From contig NZ_JAXKVW010000001.1 in assembly GCF_036172515.1 (NCBI RefSeq), positions 1 to 64,000 on the forward strand: DNA of 64,000 nucleotides. The letters are read 5' to 3'. This DNA comes from Flexistipes sp. GTDB taxonomy: Bacteria; Chrysiogenota; Deferribacteres; Deferribacterales; Flexistipitaceae. Shown here in pieces: positions 27,068 through 36,900 of the stretch. The first letter of the stretch is position 1. Each line of letters starts with the position of its first letter. The translations under genes and the position numbers were made by a program. Under the pieces are notes generated by a model. The model made no database searches and was not told the DNA's origin. It worked only from the letters and a program-made list of their open reading frames with translations.

Positions 27068-27124
27068 GAGACAGCTTTTTTAGAATTTTGCAATGTACTT
27101 AATTTACCTGACCCCATTTTTTAA

Positions 27125-27481
27125 TTATAAGTCTTTCTCAATTATTTTGATTTCATCGTCGGTCAGGTCATAAAGATCGTATATCATTCTCTCGATTTCA
27201 TGTTCAAGGTCTGTTGTATCGGCTTTTGGGTTATTTTTCTTAATATCAATAATATTGTTTGCAATGGTTTCAAATATATTTTGCTTTTCTTCTGATACTT
27301 CAGGAATATGTATTTGATTTATATACTGAATTTTAAACTCATAGCCCTTTCCCATTTTAATACCAAGTTGAGAAAACTGCCAAAGGAAAGTAGCTGAATT
27401 AAAATAAGATAACAAGTATTTCAGGTTAATATTTTGGTCGCTTTTTGTCAGCAAGTTCGCTTTATCATTTTTATCATACAA
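27125..27481 (-). pseudogene. C-terminal fragment of an Eco57I/TaqI-type DNA methylase
   Basis: 118 codons without a catalytic domain. The end, IYDLYDLTDDEIKIIEKDL, is identical to the end of the full methylase at 30210-33692, and the preceding ~20 residues differ only at a few positions (ADTTDLEHEIER against TDTTELEHEIDK). The middle matches the target-recognition tail (SYFNSATFLWQFSQLG...INQIHIPEV). It is a remnant or spare specificity tail left by rearrangement, downstream of a second truncated methylase. It might be a donor for specificity change by recombination; that is speculative. Confidence 0.7.
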
Positions 27482-27495
27482 AAAATTTATTACTG

Positions 27496-28212
27496 TTAAC
27501 CATTGTTAAGAATATCAGTTAAATCTAACTCTGATTTATACTCAGCTCTTGGTTCTTTTAATAAATGCAATTCTAATTGTTCAGGATTTTTAAAACCCTG
27601 TAGTCTTTTGCGATATTTATTAAATATCTCTTCATTTTCAATTTCAAGTTTTCTGTTTTTGCTAATTTTAAGATATTCCTCTTCAACATCAATTCCAAGG
27701 AATTTTCTTTCTAATAAATTTGCCGCAATACCGGTTGTACTACTACCGGTAAAAGGATCTAAAATCCAAGCTTCTTGTTTTGTTGATGCAAGAATAATTC
27801 TTGTTAGTACCGAAAGCGGTTTTTGGGTAGGATGTTTTCCACACGATTTTTCCCATTTAGCAATTGCTGGTAATACCCAAACATCTTTCATCTGTTTATT
27901 ATCGTTAATTTCCTTCATTAATTCATAGTTGAAGTAATGTGGGACTTTTGCATTTTTTCTTGCCCAAATAATTTGTTCAGTGGAGTGAGTAAAGTAACGA
28001 CAAGAGTAATTTGGCGGTGGGTTTGTCTTTTGCCAAGTAATTATGTTTAGAATTTTAAAATCTAACTCTGTTAAAATTTGTCCAATACTGAAAATATTGT
28101 GTATTGTTCCACTAATCCAAATTGTCGAATTCTCTTTCATTTTATCACGAATAAGCTTCAACCACTTGCGATTAAAATCGTTTATATATTCAAATCCTTT
28201 TGATTTATCCAC
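27496..28212 (-). pseudogene. Truncated beta-class adenine/cytosine-N4 DNA methyltransferase
   Basis: 238 codons from a GTG at 28212 that directly follows an in-frame TAA. The SAM-binding motif DPFTGSSTTGIAA and upstream features STIWISGTIHNIF and WQKTNPPPNYS are intact, as is GKHPTQKPLSVL. The catalytic DPPY motif, which in this class lies N-terminal to this region, is missing. I therefore call it a 5'-truncated gene rather than a working methylase. It lies 14 bp upstream of the TRD-tail fragment and near an IS element, in a decayed restriction region. Confidence 0.75.
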
Positions 28213-28888
28213 TTATTTTTGTTTACGATTGTTATTTCGCTATTTTTATATGCATATTCCGGCTTGATAGAGCCAGGTGTCCGTTATGATCTGAGCCACC
28301 CTTCAGGAACTGAGAGCCAGTCAATTCCGGAAGGAGAGCCATCATTAAATTAAAATTTCCAGGCTTTTAAACTGGTAAATATGATGTTTTCCACTAGCAT
28401 CGGTCAATGACCGATAAATTTGTGTCTACAATATATTTACCAGCCTTATAGGCTTGTGCTAGTTGTCAAACATTCAATTTAGCTATTTACATAGCTGCTA
28501 ATCGGTCTTTGACCGATGCTAGATGAATTATTAAATAAACGTTCAGTCGGAATGAGCCTGTGAGAAAATGGGAGGGCGCCAATTGAATTAAGGTTGAATT
28601 ATATCATTATCTGATCTATATTATAAATAAGCTTTACAGTGTAAAGCTGTCGGCATTTCTGTAGGGTTGTTGGCCCCAAACTAACAGCCCTTTTCTATTT
28701 ATATCATCTCTTTCATTTTTCTCGCAGAAATTGGAACACATTAGCGTTTTTGTTTGTTTTCCATTTTACTATGGTCTTTACCAAAATCAAAAAGTATTAT
28801 TTACCTTTATTTAATAAGCACTTTTACTGCACTTTTTTTATTGTAAAGATAAAAAAGTATGCTATTATTTTACTAACAGGAGGAGCGT
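28213..28888. repeat. Repeat-rich scar region upstream of the truncated methylase
   Basis: No gene in ~675 bp until the small ORF at 28889. Between about 28360 and 28530 there is palindromic sequence: CTAGCATCGGTC / GACCGATGCTAG arms, and the blocks ATATTTACCAGCCTTATAGG and GGCTTTTAAACTGGTAAATA. These resemble the core of the MITEs at 51.9 and 63.7 kb, which read ATATTTACCAGTCTAAAAGA. This looks like a diverged or partial repeat copy marking an old rearrangement that removed the methylase 5' end. Confidence 0.55.
28841..28868 (+). promoter_or_regulatory. Predicted promoter for the small ORF / protease pair
   Basis: TTGTAA (28841-28846), 16-bp spacer, TATTAT (28863-28868). The predicted start near 28875 gives a short leader with an AGGAGGAG ribosome binding site before ATG 28889. 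Confidence 0.35.
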
Positions 28889-29065
28889 ATGACTAATGAA
28901 ACAGAAAAAAGAAAAATCATAGAACAAACTAAAAAGAAAATCATGGCAGAAAATAAAGAGATTGCTCACATCAGATCAATGCAGGAATCTTTAAATACTT
29001 CAAAAATTGAAAAAAAACAAGAATATACTTGTGTAGCGAGTGAACAGAATGCCTACCTTGGATGA
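28889..29065 (+). CDS. Small charged protein overlapping the protease gene
   Basis: 58 codons starting at ATG 28889 with a very strong AGGAGGAG site 6 nt upstream. The product is almost entirely charged and polar (MTNETEKRKIIEQTKKKIMA...), predicted helical, without membrane or signal segments. Its 3' end overlaps the protease start (GTG 29040 or ATG 29049) by ~20 bp, suggesting translational coupling. The protease has no good ribosome binding site of its own. I do not recognise the family; a partner or regulator of the protease is possible. Confidence 0.55.
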   Translation: MTNETEKRKIIEQTKKKIMAENKEIAHIRSMQESLNTSKIEKKQEYTCVASEQNAYLG

Positions 29066-29939
29066 GCTACAAGTTAACTTTAGCAAAATTCCTGAAATGG
29101 AATATTTGTTTAACGCTTTGGAAGATTTAGCTAAACAAAGAGAATCTTCGGTGATACTATATTCTAGCGGTTTTACTGAAATCAAAAGAGCACCTTCAAT
29201 ATTCTTTTCTATTACAGACAAGGATACCCAAGGGTTTATGACATGCCTGAATGGAATCAATAAAAAAAAACTTGATCTTATAATTCATACACCTGGCGGT
29301 GATTATGAAGCTACAAAAAGGATCATTAGCTATCTTGATAACTCTTTTTCAGAAATCAATGTTTTTGTGCCTCATCTAGCTATGAGTGGTGGTTCATTGA
29401 TAGCCTGCAGTTCTGATAAAATATATATGGGTAATTATTCAAATATAGGTCCTACTGATCCACAGATTTATATCTCAGATAAAGGTTTTGTTGGTGTAAA
29501 TTCTATGTTGCAAGAATTCGATAAAGCCGTTGAAGATGTAAAGAAAGAGCCTGAAACCTCTTTAATATGGAACGAAAGACTTAAACAAATTCCTTTCGGC
29601 CTTATAAATTCAGCTGAAATTATGGAAAAAAATTCTAAACAATACTTGGTTGATATTTTAAGTAAAAGACTTTGTAAAAATTCTGATAAAGAAAGTATTG
29701 GAAGGCTGGCTGACTTTCTTAATTCCAACAAACACCACTCTTCACATGGAAGTGGAATAAATCTTGAAACTGCAAAAGAGAAAGGGTTAAATGTCGAAGA
29801 TTTAGGAAAAGACAAATTACTCGAAGATAAAGTTTTGACAATATATCATACAATGAGCTTAATATATCAAAAAACACCTATCACCAAAATTATTGCAAAC
29901 AGCACACGTAAAAATTTTCTAAATACTTTTTCAGAATAA
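29040..29939 (+). CDS. Clp-like serine protease (SDH/SppA fold, cytoplasmic)
   Basis: 299 aa from GTG 29040 (ATG 29049 also possible). Crotonase-type protease features: LDLIIHTPGGDYEATKRII, then the nucleophile S116 in PHLAMSGGSLIAC, and MGNYSNIGPTDPQI. This matches the serine dehydrogenase proteinase family. There is no signal peptide or membrane segment, so unlike SppA it should be cytoplasmic. Such proteins are frequent in defence islands next to restriction genes; a role here is inferred from location only. It is preceded by a coupled 58-codon ORF. Confidence 0.85.
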   Translation: MNRMPTLDELQVNFSKIPEMEYLFNALEDLAKQRESSVILYSSGFTEIKRAPSIFFSITDKDTQGFMTCLNGINKKKLDLIIHTPGGDYEATKRIISYLDNSFSEINVFVPHLAMSGGSLIACSSDKIYMGNYSNIGPTDPQIYISDKGFVGVNSMLQEFDKAVEDVKKEPETSLIWNERLKQIPFGLINSAEIMEKNSKQYLVDILSKRLCKNSDKESIGRLADFLNSNKHHSSHGSGINLETAKEKGLNVEDLGKDKLLEDKVLTIYHTMSLIYQKTPITKIIANSTRKNFLNTFSE

Positions 29940-30209
29940 CCCGCCATCTGTCCGGGTAACAGTCAACTACAAATAAGCCGCTAGGTTTCCTTCACACTGA
30001 GAAAATAAGTCACCTTGTTTCACTTTTTAATGGTAATTATAAACGGTATTGCGACCTTTGCACAGGAAATCTTTCCGTTATTTTCTGCGCAAAGGTCTCG
30101 AAATATGAGTTTATAAATATATCCACAAAACAATAGTGTTTGATGTCCAAAAAAATTTATTTGTAAACAAACAGATGCTTTATTTTCGCAAAGTACGCAA
30201 GATGCGTGA

Positions 30210-33200
30210 TTATAAGTCCTTCTCGATGATTTTGATTTCATCGTCGGTCAGGTCATAAAGATCATATATCATTTTGTCGATTTCATGCTCAAGCTCTGTT
30301 GTATCGGTTTTTGGGTTATTTTTCTTTTTATTTAGAATATTTTTAACGGTACTTTTTATATTTTTTACAAAACTTGCATTTGCTGCATCAATGGCTGGTA
30401 TTGGTATATTTTCTACATAAATAGAAAACATTCTCACAGCCTTTTCTCCCAACTGAACTGATAACGTTCGATAATACCAATCTATAAGGTTTGAATTTAA
30501 TAATCCTAATAAGTACTTTAGCTCAGTATTATAGCACATAAAATAAACAGTATTGTTAAAATAGATATTTTCTTCTGCGAGGGCAAAAGTCAGTTTTTGA
30601 CAAATATCATTGTATACGATTTTTTCTTTTTCAAATTCTTCAATATATGCACAGTTTCTCAAGTTATAAGAAGTTACACCTTTATCCTGCCTTTTGGCTA
30701 TTTTCGGATAAAATTTATCAAGATGATTTTTGATTGCCGGATAATTATTAATATTTATTGGCGGTATAAATCCATCTTTTGATTTATAACCATTGTGGCT
30801 GTTTATCAGCCAACGGTCGGCGAAGTCCGCATGGTAGCGTTTTATATCTCTGCCCCTGAGAAGAGGTTTTATGATTTCAGCCGACTTAGGGTCTTCGGCA
30901 ATAAGGCGGTCTTTTGTTTGACCATCTATTACAAATGCTTCATTACAGCCAGTTAGTACCCCTCGATAAATATTAATATCCCAATCTTTTAAAGGTGTAC
31001 CTATGTTTTCAATTTTCTCCTTTAATTTCGACTCCACAGGGTTTGATATAATCCAGGGGGCACCTGTTTTAAAAAGGTCGGTTAAGAATCCTTTTGTATT
31101 GACATATTCTTTAAAGTTTTCATTCCGATAATCCCCGCCAAACGTTACAGCATAGCATTTATGATTATTTTCCCCTCTCTGGAAAGTTAATATATTTGTA
31201 TCCACTGTGGCAGATTTGAAAACTTTTACCCCGGCTAAATCTATTAAAAGCTTAGGATTGGCTTTATTTGATAGAAATCTTCTGAGTTTTTTACCATAAT
31301 CAGCCCTCATCCACTTGTTTGATGTGATATAAGTTAAGTGGCCGCCTTTTTTTAGCAGCTGCCAGCCTCTTTCATAAAAAATAACATAAATATCACCTGT
31401 CCGTGCAAAAGTTTCATACCCCAGTTTGGAAAGTGCATTTGCAAGTTTGCCGGCATTCTTCTGCAACTGAATATACGGCGGATTGCCAATTAAAATATCA
31501 AAACCACCTTTTACACCGAACATCCACTCCGGATGAAACCAATCCGCTGAAACATTCTGATCAAAAATATCATACTCAGCCACTTTGTTGGCAAAATCAG
31601 CAGAAGTGCCAAATTTCATAAAATAACTTTTTAAATCATTTCTCAGTTTTATATCTTTTTCTCTAAGTCTTTTTTTCTCAGTTCTTGTTTTTGCATTGAA
31701 ATAACGATGCCTTATATCCTTTAATTTATCCTCTATTTCCTCGACTTCTTTTGTATAAAATATATGCTCCTGATCAAGCGGTATAAGGGTATTAGCAGCC
31801 ACAAATTTCGTTTCAAGATTTGGCAAAGCCAGTATACCCCTGTTTTCCCTAGAATCATCTTTTTCTTCATCTACAATTAAGGATATGAAAAACCTGAGTT
31901 TGGCTATTTGTACTGCTATGGGCTGAATGTCTACTCCATATATGCAATTCTCAATAAGATACAACTTTCTTGCATAATCAGGGGAGTTGATATTTAAATC
32001 AAATACTTCATTTATTACTTTAAGTTGTTCTTCCCTTTCACTCTTATCATTTTCTGTTTTAAATGTATTCTCTGTTTCCCTCAATGCCTTTTTATACTGC
32101 AAATCCTGCCATAGTTTATTGTCGTGATCAATTTTTTGCAGCATATGTACCAGTTTGTGTAGTATCCCCATGGGAAAAGCCCCGGAACCGCATGCCGGAT
32201 CAATTATTTTTATGCTGTCAATACTGTTGATTAATGTTTCTTTTTCCTCTTTCTTCAACTCAACCTTTTCGTCAGAATATGATATTAAAAGCTTAATTTT
32301 ATCTTCATTAATTTCAGGCAATTTTGTTTTTAAGTATTCTGTTAAACTCTCGTCCACCATAAAATCAACTATCTCACGTGGAGTATAATAACTTCCGGTT
32401 TCTTTTCTGGCTGTAGTAGATGTTTCAGGATTAAAAGAGGCAAGAAGATTTTCAAAAACTTTGCCCAAAAGCTCCGGATCAAGGGCAATTTCCTGATCTA
32501 CAGGTGTGTTTTCATCAGTAACAAAATTGTAGTTGTTTAAAATGTCAAACAAACCTCTTACTTGTTTGTCTTTTCCTATTCCATATTTGCTTAAATCCAC
32601 TTTCTTTTCTTCTTTGTTAAAAAAAAGAAAGTCGGGTATTTGTGCTGTTTTCTTTGGATTGCGGGAAAAGCCATCTATGTAGACAACTCTTCCATTCTCA
32701 TCCTCTTTGTCCAAACAGTCAAACAGTCCGCCATTTAAAAAAGGTATCTCACTGAACAAACTTAGTGCACTTTCTTCAGAAATAAGAAACTTGTCGTTGT
32801 ACCTATAAAGATTTTTGACTCCGTATTCACTCCTGTTTTCATGGAAATTACCGTTATTGGCAAATTTTCTCTCACTCATATTACGATTCAGAGTACCAAA
32901 AAATAAATTCTGGAGAATAGCGTTATAATAATTGGTTGAATCTTTAGTCTTATTGAAGTCTTTAACTATCTTTTCGATAAACTTACTATCAAAAAGATTA
33001 CTGGATACTAAATCTTTCTCTTTTAAAAACCATACAAAAATTATTCTTGTAATAAGCCTGATCATATTCTGGGCATTACGTATCTCTTTATCTTTCTCAT
33101 CATTTTCGTGAAATTTGTAATCATCTGGAAAAATGACACTATCCAATGACCAAAAATACCAATTAGCAATTTCATCGTAAAACTGTTTTGTAACCTTTTC

Positions 33201-33692
33201 TACGCTGAATGCTTCCTTGATGCTTTCCAGCGAAGAAAAATCGGCAAGGGACATTTGTTTGATAAATGTTTTGTTTGTAAGAGAAGGGCTGACATAATAG
33301 GTAAAGCGCTTATAGTTACTGAATTCCGCTTTTGTGCCTGAAAATTCCTGAAAGATTAAACTCATGCGAAAATTACCGGATTCATCGTAAAAAACAAATA
33401 TTCCGGCATCTTCCATACAATCTTTTAATATTTTCTTGGCTTTGTCAAACTGACGCTTTTTACTGCTTTTTTCGGTAAGTCCGAAAGTGGATTTCAGTGA
33501 AAAGAGAGACAGAGTTTCTACTTCGGAAAACTTAATCCTGCCAAGGTTGCTGATTTCAGTAAAATTCTCATCATCCCATTCTGAAAAGTCTTCATCAGAC
33601 GGGGTAAACTTACTGTTTAGTTTTCTGAAAAAAAGAACAAGTTTATCAATGTCAAACGCCGCACATAAATCTTCTATAACTTTTTTATCCAT
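30210..33692 (-). CDS. Eco57I-type adenine-N6 DNA methylase/specificity protein
   Basis: 1160 aa. Methylase core: GSYYTPREIVDFM (~433), SAM motif IIDPACGSGAF (~497), catalytic NPPY in ILIGNPPYIQLQ (~739). The C-terminal ~300 residues form a TaqI-type target-recognition region (LLGLLNSNLIDWYYR...VENIPIPAI). The N-terminal ~400 residues are unassigned and I see no clear PD-(D/E)XK nuclease motif there. It is the last gene of an operon with a PLD-nuclease/helicase and a small protein, and would supply both modification and sequence recognition. PglX-type and type IIG enzymes share this layout. Its C-terminal tail is repeated in the fragment at 27125. Confidence 0.9.
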   Translation of the reverse strand: MDKKVIEDLCAAFDIDKLVLFFRKLNSKFTPSDEDFSEWDDENFTEISNLGRIKFSEVETLSLFSLKSTFGLTEKSSKKRQFDKAKKILKDCMEDAGIFVFYDESGNFRMSLIFQEFSGTKAEFSNYKRFTYYVSPSLTNKTFIKQMSLADFSSLESIKEAFSVEKVTKQFYDEIANWYFWSLDSVIFPDDYKFHENDEKDKEIRNAQNMIRLITRIIFVWFLKEKDLVSSNLFDSKFIEKIVKDFNKTKDSTNYYNAILQNLFFGTLNRNMSERKFANNGNFHENRSEYGVKNLYRYNDKFLISEESALSLFSEIPFLNGGLFDCLDKEDENGRVVYIDGFSRNPKKTAQIPDFLFFNKEEKKVDLSKYGIGKDKQVRGLFDILNNYNFVTDENTPVDQEIALDPELLGKVFENLLASFNPETSTTARKETGSYYTPREIVDFMVDESLTEYLKTKLPEINEDKIKLLISYSDEKVELKKEEKETLINSIDSIKIIDPACGSGAFPMGILHKLVHMLQKIDHDNKLWQDLQYKKALRETENTFKTENDKSEREEQLKVINEVFDLNINSPDYARKLYLIENCIYGVDIQPIAVQIAKLRFFISLIVDEEKDDSRENRGILALPNLETKFVAANTLIPLDQEHIFYTKEVEEIEDKLKDIRHRYFNAKTRTEKKRLREKDIKLRNDLKSYFMKFGTSADFANKVAEYDIFDQNVSADWFHPEWMFGVKGGFDILIGNPPYIQLQKNAGKLANALSKLGYETFARTGDIYVIFYERGWQLLKKGGHLTYITSNKWMRADYGKKLRRFLSNKANPKLLIDLAGVKVFKSATVDTNILTFQRGENNHKCYAVTFGGDYRNENFKEYVNTKGFLTDLFKTGAPWIISNPVESKLKEKIENIGTPLKDWDINIYRGVLTGCNEAFVIDGQTKDRLIAEDPKSAEIIKPLLRGRDIKRYHADFADRWLINSHNGYKSKDGFIPPININNYPAIKNHLDKFYPKIAKRQDKGVTSYNLRNCAYIEEFEKEKIVYNDICQKLTFALAEENIYFNNTVYFMCYNTELKYLLGLLNSNLIDWYYRTLSVQLGEKAVRMFSIYVENIPIPAIDAANASFVKNIKSTVKNILNKKKNNPKTDTTELEHEIDKMIYDLYDLTDDEIKIIEKDL

Positions 33693-33725
33693 ATTAAATC
33701 CAAAAAGGTAAGTTTTATTTTAGTT

Positions 33726-33911
33726 TTATTTTTCTTCTAACCTTTTATATTCCTCGGGGATTTCCTGAGTGATCGTTCCATCACTCAGTTGAAAATAAAG
33801 CCTCTTATTTTTGCTGTAGACATTCGGTATGCCCTTTCTTAGATTTTCCATCTGGGCTTCTTTAACAGCCCTCGCGGCAATCTTTAATATTTTCTTTTCC
33901 GTGTCATTCAT
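33726..33911 (-). CDS. Small conserved-looking protein between helicase and methylase genes
   Basis: 61 aa from ATG 33911; a GTG at 33956 would give 76 aa. The product (MNDTEKKILKIAARAVKEAQMEN, then a two-strand tail NKRLYFQLSDGTITQEIPEEY) is a charged helix followed by a short beta segment. There is no signal peptide or membrane segment. It lies 33 bp upstream of the methylase start and 73 bp downstream of the helicase stop (measured to ATG 33911), so it is very probably part of the system. I do not recognise the family. Confidence 0.65.
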   Translation of the reverse strand: MNDTEKKILKIAARAVKEAQMENLRKGIPNVYSKNKRLYFQLSDGTITQEIPEEYKRLEEK

Positions 33912-33984
33912 TTTGCAAATCCCAAAAAAACTGTTTAAAAGTATTTCGTCATACACGAAGCTATTATCTGTTGTTAATTTTTTA

Positions 33985-36900
33985 CTATAAAATGTTTCTG
34001 TTTTCCACAGCCAAAATCAGTTCTTTCTGGGTATCTTTCAATCTTAATTTTTCCTTATCCAGATAATGCTCACCCAGTTCTTTTTTTAAATTTTCTATCT
34101 CTCTTATTGTTTTCTTTTGGTTGTTTTCTCCATTTAACTTAAGATTGGCGATTCGGCGGAGGGTGTAGTCCGGTAATGTTCCAAAATCCATCAAATCGTC
34201 CAAAAGCATATCTATAAATGGTACATGTTTTTCCAATCCTTCAAAAGGTTTACTATGCATAGTTTTCAGGTTATTATGTGCTTTCTTTTCATTACTTTGT
34301 TCTGTTAACGGGGCTTTCTTTTCCTTTATATTCTTAATCTTTTCATAGTAGTCCCAGAAATATTCGCTAAAAGGCTGTCTTTCTTCATTTTCATCACATT
34401 TTACATTTTCAATTGCATCTTCAAAAGGCAGAAGGACAGGATCTTTCTCATTCTCATAATCAGCATAGTGGATAAAAATCTTATGTTTTTTAAAAAATAC
34501 CAGCTGTTCATCCCTGACGTATTTTTTGGCAACTTTTAGTCTCTTGGGATATTCCGATACATTCTCTGCCAGCTTTGGATATTTTTTCCTGATTTCCTCA
34601 AATTCATTCAGCATTTTAGTATAAAAACTTTCACCCTCTATATTTTCCGGATTGGTCTGAATCCGTTCATAAAGTTTAGAAGGTGTGGGTTCTTCATCGA
34701 TATCAAATATTTTGGAGTCCTCCCCCAGTGCATTGTGTATCAGATACATTTTATTACTTGCAATTTCCCTGGATTTGACCATTTCAGAACCTTTCTCTGT
34801 AGGGAAAAAATTAACAACGTATAACTCATCAAAAACTTTTTTATTTATCCTGTTAATACGACCCACTCTCTGAATGACACGGACGGGATTCCAAGGTATA
34901 TCATAGTTGATAATCATCCCCGCTCTGTTTAGGTTAAAACCTTCCGATATTTTATCAGTGGATAGTAAAATATCATAATCATCTTTTTGTTGATCAGCCG
35001 GGTGAGAAGCATCAAAATTTTCGTAAATATCTTTTAGTTTTTTATTACCGAGAAGACCGTGAACTGTCAGAACTCTGTTTTTGAAATGTTTTTTAAGTGC
35101 CGGTTCAATATATTTTACTGTATCGGTGTACTCGGAGAATATAATAATTTTACGCTTGTGATTTTCTTCTGATTCAAACTGATGTTTGATGTTACTTACA
35201 AGACTTTCCAGTTTGGGATCATTTGATACAAGGTCAAGCTTATCAAGATTGGAAAGGATTTCCCGGAACATTTCGTAATCGGATTTAATATCCTCCAGAA
35301 ATTTTTCTTTATCTTTGAATTTCTTTATGTCGTAAACTCTGTGGTTTTTCGGGTATTCTTTCTCTTTCATTTTACGGGCATACTGATTCAGTTCATCCTC
35401 AATTTGTTCCACATCAAGCTCGTAAATTTTTTCCAATAAGACTCTATCCAGAATATAATTTCCGGTCTTGTCTATAAATTCCCTTACCACTTCAAGGATA
35501 TTTATGAAGTTCTTGATACTCTGTTTGAAAGCTCCGAAGGAACTTTCAAAGCGCTTAACAAGCAACCTTCTCATGAAATCATAGAGGTTTTTCTGCTGAT
35601 AATACTGGAAAGCTTCTTTGCCTTTCTCAATATTTTTTTCGCTGACTTCATATTCGTAAGGACGGTATATAGCCCCTTTAAACAGGCCTCCGTTATCCGG
35701 ATCACCGAAATAATCTTTAATTACCAGATCATAAAAAGAGGATTGTTCAGCTGATAACTCAAAAAACCACTCTTTGGGGTCACTGACTTTAGACAATTCA
35801 TTAATTTCCGACTTATATTCAGGGTTATGTAATAAATCCAGTCTGTTTCTCCTGATTGTTACAGGTTCAATAATATCTCTGATCTGTCTGGCAATATAGT
35901 GTGAACGCTCTTTTACCTTTTCAATATCAATGGGAAGATATCCGAAAAGTTTTTGGAATAAGGCTTCCGCTTTTTTTCTTTTGTCCTCGTCAGATGAGTT
36001 CCTGTATTTGTAGATAAACGATAAATCTTCAAATACCGATTTAAATGTACGGAATCTGTCTAATAAATTGTTATCCAGTGTAATAGAGGATTTTTTGGGT
36101 GAAATAAAAAGCTTCAGCAGTGATAAAATATCCGAGGGGCGGTTGTTAAAAGGTGTAGCAGTCAACAAAATAACAATCTTTCCCCGGCATATATTTTTCA
36201 GATATTCATAGGACTTGGTATCCTGGTTTCTAAAACGGTGTGCCTCATCAATAATTACAACTTCAATATCTTCCCTTTTTCTTACAAAATCATATACATT
36301 TTCCAAGCCCCCTATCGACCTTGCCTCCCAGCTGTATAGCTCAAAATCTTCGAGATACCCTTTCCAGCCGCTGGAATTCTGTTTGTCACCAACCAATCCA
36401 GGAGGAGAAACAACTATCCCTCTTTTATTTAGCTGCTTTGCCACCATGCAGGCAACTATTGTTTTTCCAAGACCTACAACATCAGCTATAATAACGCCGT
36501 TGTGGCTATTTATGATGTCAAGTGCCTGATTAACAGCATCAAGCTGATATTTATATGCATTGTAGCCTTTGATATTAAGGAATTCTCTAATGTTCAAGGG
36601 CTTGTCACTCGGTTTCATTGAATCGAGGTATGCTTTTAAAAGAAGTACGTAAGCCTCAAATGGAGTAATTTCTTTTAGTGGGGTTTCTTTTCTTATGATT
36701 TTTATCAATTTATCTTTTTTAGCATCATCTTCAGTAATAGGTGCAGCTTCTTCCCACAACTCATCAAAATATTCAATTGCCTGATCAGTACCATAGTCAC
36801 TGATTTCAACATTAAATTCATCCTGCGACAACACACCGCTTCTGGTGAGATTACTGCTGCCTGTTATAAATAAGGCCTCTCGGGGGATTTTCTCTCTGAG

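Noticed and set aside
28360-28530. Possible CRISPR-like repeats
   Set aside because: The GACCGATGCTAG arms are inverted and only paired, without regularly spaced direct repeats or spacers; a palindromic mobile-element remnant fits better.
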